Below, piece by piece: positions 62,551 through 64,000 of a stretch of DNA of 64,000 bases (within the stretch, counting starts at the first letter, position 1; each line of letters starts with the position of its first letter). The translations under genes and the position numbers were made by a program. The stretch is taken from the NCBI GenBank assembly GCA_030737835.1, contig CM060856.1, forward strand, positions 14,425,116 to 14,489,115. Direction: 5' to 3'. Below the pieces are notes generated by a model that saw only the letters and a list, made by a program, of their open reading frames with translations, ran no database searches and was not told the origin of the DNA. Source of the stretch: Acorus gramineus. Taxonomy: Eukaryota > Streptophyta > Magnoliopsida > Acorales > Acoraceae.

Positions 62551-63580
62551 TTTCAAAAAATAAAATAAAATAAAAAAACTCAAATGCATGATTTTTTAAG
62601 GGAATTTAATTCTTAAGGAGTTCACATGCGGATTTTTCATTTATTACGCATTTGACATTTTTTTTTTCTTTCTTTCAAAGGAAAATACGCATAAAAACAA
62701 CATGAAATAGCAGTCATATATATTTATTAAGGAATGAGATTCATTCAGTGCTTGATCATAATTATTATCAAGATCATAGAAAAAAAAAATCATAATTCAT
62801 GATGTGCCCCTTGGTTTTTGAGATTTTTATTTATTTATTGTAATCGTCTTTTATAGAAACAATCTTTTATTTGATCATGCTGATTCATTGAAAATTATAG
62901 ATGTGAGACTTAAATCTTATTTAAATAAATAAAAAACCATCATCCCATATATAATCTTTCAAAGCATGATAAAAAATATATATATGTTTCAATCTCATTA
63001 ATGATCAAATAAGGGTATCTATCCACTTCTAATACTAACAGACAAAAGTAACAAATAGCCATGAAAATAAGGTGCAACCTCCACCATCCTCGACCACGTG
63101 TCTTAGCTTTTGCTTGTTTTATGGCAAATCTTTTTTGAAATTACTTTTTCTTTTTTATAATTTGTACATTTACCAGTCACGTCCATGAACCAACAAAATA
63201 TACTCTTTTTTTAAGGGAAACAAACAGTACAAACCACTATTAATTGATTACACAAATCCACTCTCCCGTTTCAATTCTGTTTCCGGTATTCACTCCATAG
63301 TTTTTGCGTTTAGGGTTGAGAAAAACCTATAATTAGTTCCCGTATAAAAAGAATATATTAATATAACAACTTTTTTTTTTTGGTACTTGTGAGACCTTCC
63401 CAATGTTGAAACTTACAACCCAACCAAAAAAAAAAAAAAAATTATCATTATTATAATTATAGTTTTCGAATTATAATTTTCCATTTTATAATTAAAGATT
63501 GAATTGAGTTTTTATCGGTGGGGCCCCCACATAATCCTCATTAGATATAGAACCAATACAAGGTCAATCTGTCAATTAGT
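62551..63580. other. Intergenic, presumed distal promoter of the last gene
   Basis: AT-rich with A/T homopolymers; no gene or element ends seen. Confidence 0.4.
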
Positions 63581-63596
63581 GCAATAGTGCTGTTAC

Positions 63597-63870
63597 TGTA
63601 TATATATATCTATATATATTTACGGTTATACACGCAAGAAAACAAACCTCTCATAAAACCATTCTGGGCTCCCCACGCGTGTTTGTGCGTTGAATATAAC
63701 GGCCCCACCCCCTCCTTATTCCGGGATAGAAAGAGACCATGCACGCCTTCTGATCTAACCATAACTCTCTCACATCCTTTTGTTGTTGTTGTTCTTCTTC
63801 TTCTTCTTCTTCTTCTGCAAAAGAAGGATTGGGAAGAGACTTTTAATCTTTCTCTTTTGTCAGTATAATA
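63597..63870 (+). promoter_or_regulatory. Proximal promoter and leader of the last gene
   Basis: A TATATATATATC tract (63599-63611) could hold the TATA element. A TGT/TTC trinucleotide tract (63781-63816) resembles the pyrimidine-rich leaders common in plant 5' UTRs and lies 55-90 bases upstream of the ATG at 63871. Confidence 0.4.
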
Positions 63871-64000
63871 ATGGCTGTTCAAGCGCACCCATACACAGGG
63901 GCTCTCTCTCTGCCTCTCTCAAACGCGCAGGAGTGTATGGATTTTGAAGGGTTTCTGAGTGGTGGCTATGGATCCATTCAACAACAGCAGTGTTTCTCGT
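63871..64000 (+). CDS. 5' end of a gene leaving the window, possibly BOI/SBP-like RING protein
   Basis: Forty-three codons are visible, starting MAVQAHPYTGALSLPL and running through ECMDFEGFLSGGYGSIQQQQ. The frame stays open to the last base, composition is richer in GC than the surroundings, and the ATG follows a typical pyrimidine-rich leader (context AATAATGGC). The MAVQA start with a Gln-rich stretch soon after is reminiscent of S-ribonuclease-binding / BOI-type RING ligases, which begin MAVQAQ or MAVEA. The RING domain of such proteins is C-terminal and would lie outside, so this identity is a guess. Confidence 0.6.
   Translation, partial: MAVQAHPYTGALSLPLSNAQECMDFEGFLSGGYGSIQQQQCFS

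Noticed and set aside
63587-63888. Frames over the trinucleotide tract on both strands
   Set aside because: Poly-Leu or poly-Arg from the TTC repeat; the real start is at 63871 in a different frame.

Overview
The window is nuclear DNA of a flowering plant. The genes have many introns with GT/AG borders, the proteins belong to plant families (NRAMP class with 12 exons, MSI-type WD40, isoprenylated metal-binding HIPPs), and AT-rich intergenic DNA is full of small DNA transposons (hAT, Mutator-like, Harbinger/Tourist), a LINE fragment and a decayed Ty3/gypsy-type element. I cannot name the species from sequence alone.

Layout. 1-4333 (-): 3' truncated, unrecognised multi-exon gene whose introns hold a hAT element and a LINE tail. 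4685-4984 (-): small RING-H2 protein. 5000-10500: intergenic, with three hAT elements whose 8-bp target-site duplications (TSDs) are readable, a minisatellite and a GC-rich island. 10627-15629 (+): prostaglandin E synthase 2-like thioredoxin/GST-fold protein, six exons, with a foldback transposon in intron 4. 15630-19890: intergenic with MITEs. 19891-22829 (+): NRAMP metal transporter, 12 exons, 504 aa. 23026-27397 (-): MSI-type WD40 histone chaperone, six exons, convergent with NRAMP and with an E2F-like site at its 5' end. 28960-31380: repeated flanks and a dead HIPP copy (-). 31636-34896 (+): plant membrane/coiled-coil protein, three exons, 344 aa. 35150-55370: two direct copies of a block of about 8 kb, each starting with an intact three-exon HIPP gene (-), separated by a transposon-rich spacer and distinguished by copy-specific insertions. 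55380-63870: gene-poor, AT-rich, with MULE-type elements. 63871-64000 (+): first 43 codons of a gene leaving the window.

The main story is structural. A HIPP gene and its 5' block were copied at least twice. The copy still divergent to the membrane-protein gene has decayed, while two downstream copies keep open frames, the CxxC metal site and the CaaX box. Copy A took a hAT element for which copy B preserves the exact empty site; copy B took an LTR retrotransposon. NRAMP (membrane metal transport) and HIPPs (cytosolic or membrane-tethered metal binding) are functionally compatible neighbours, but nothing in the sequence shows co-regulation. I see no CRISPR array, rRNA or tRNA gene.
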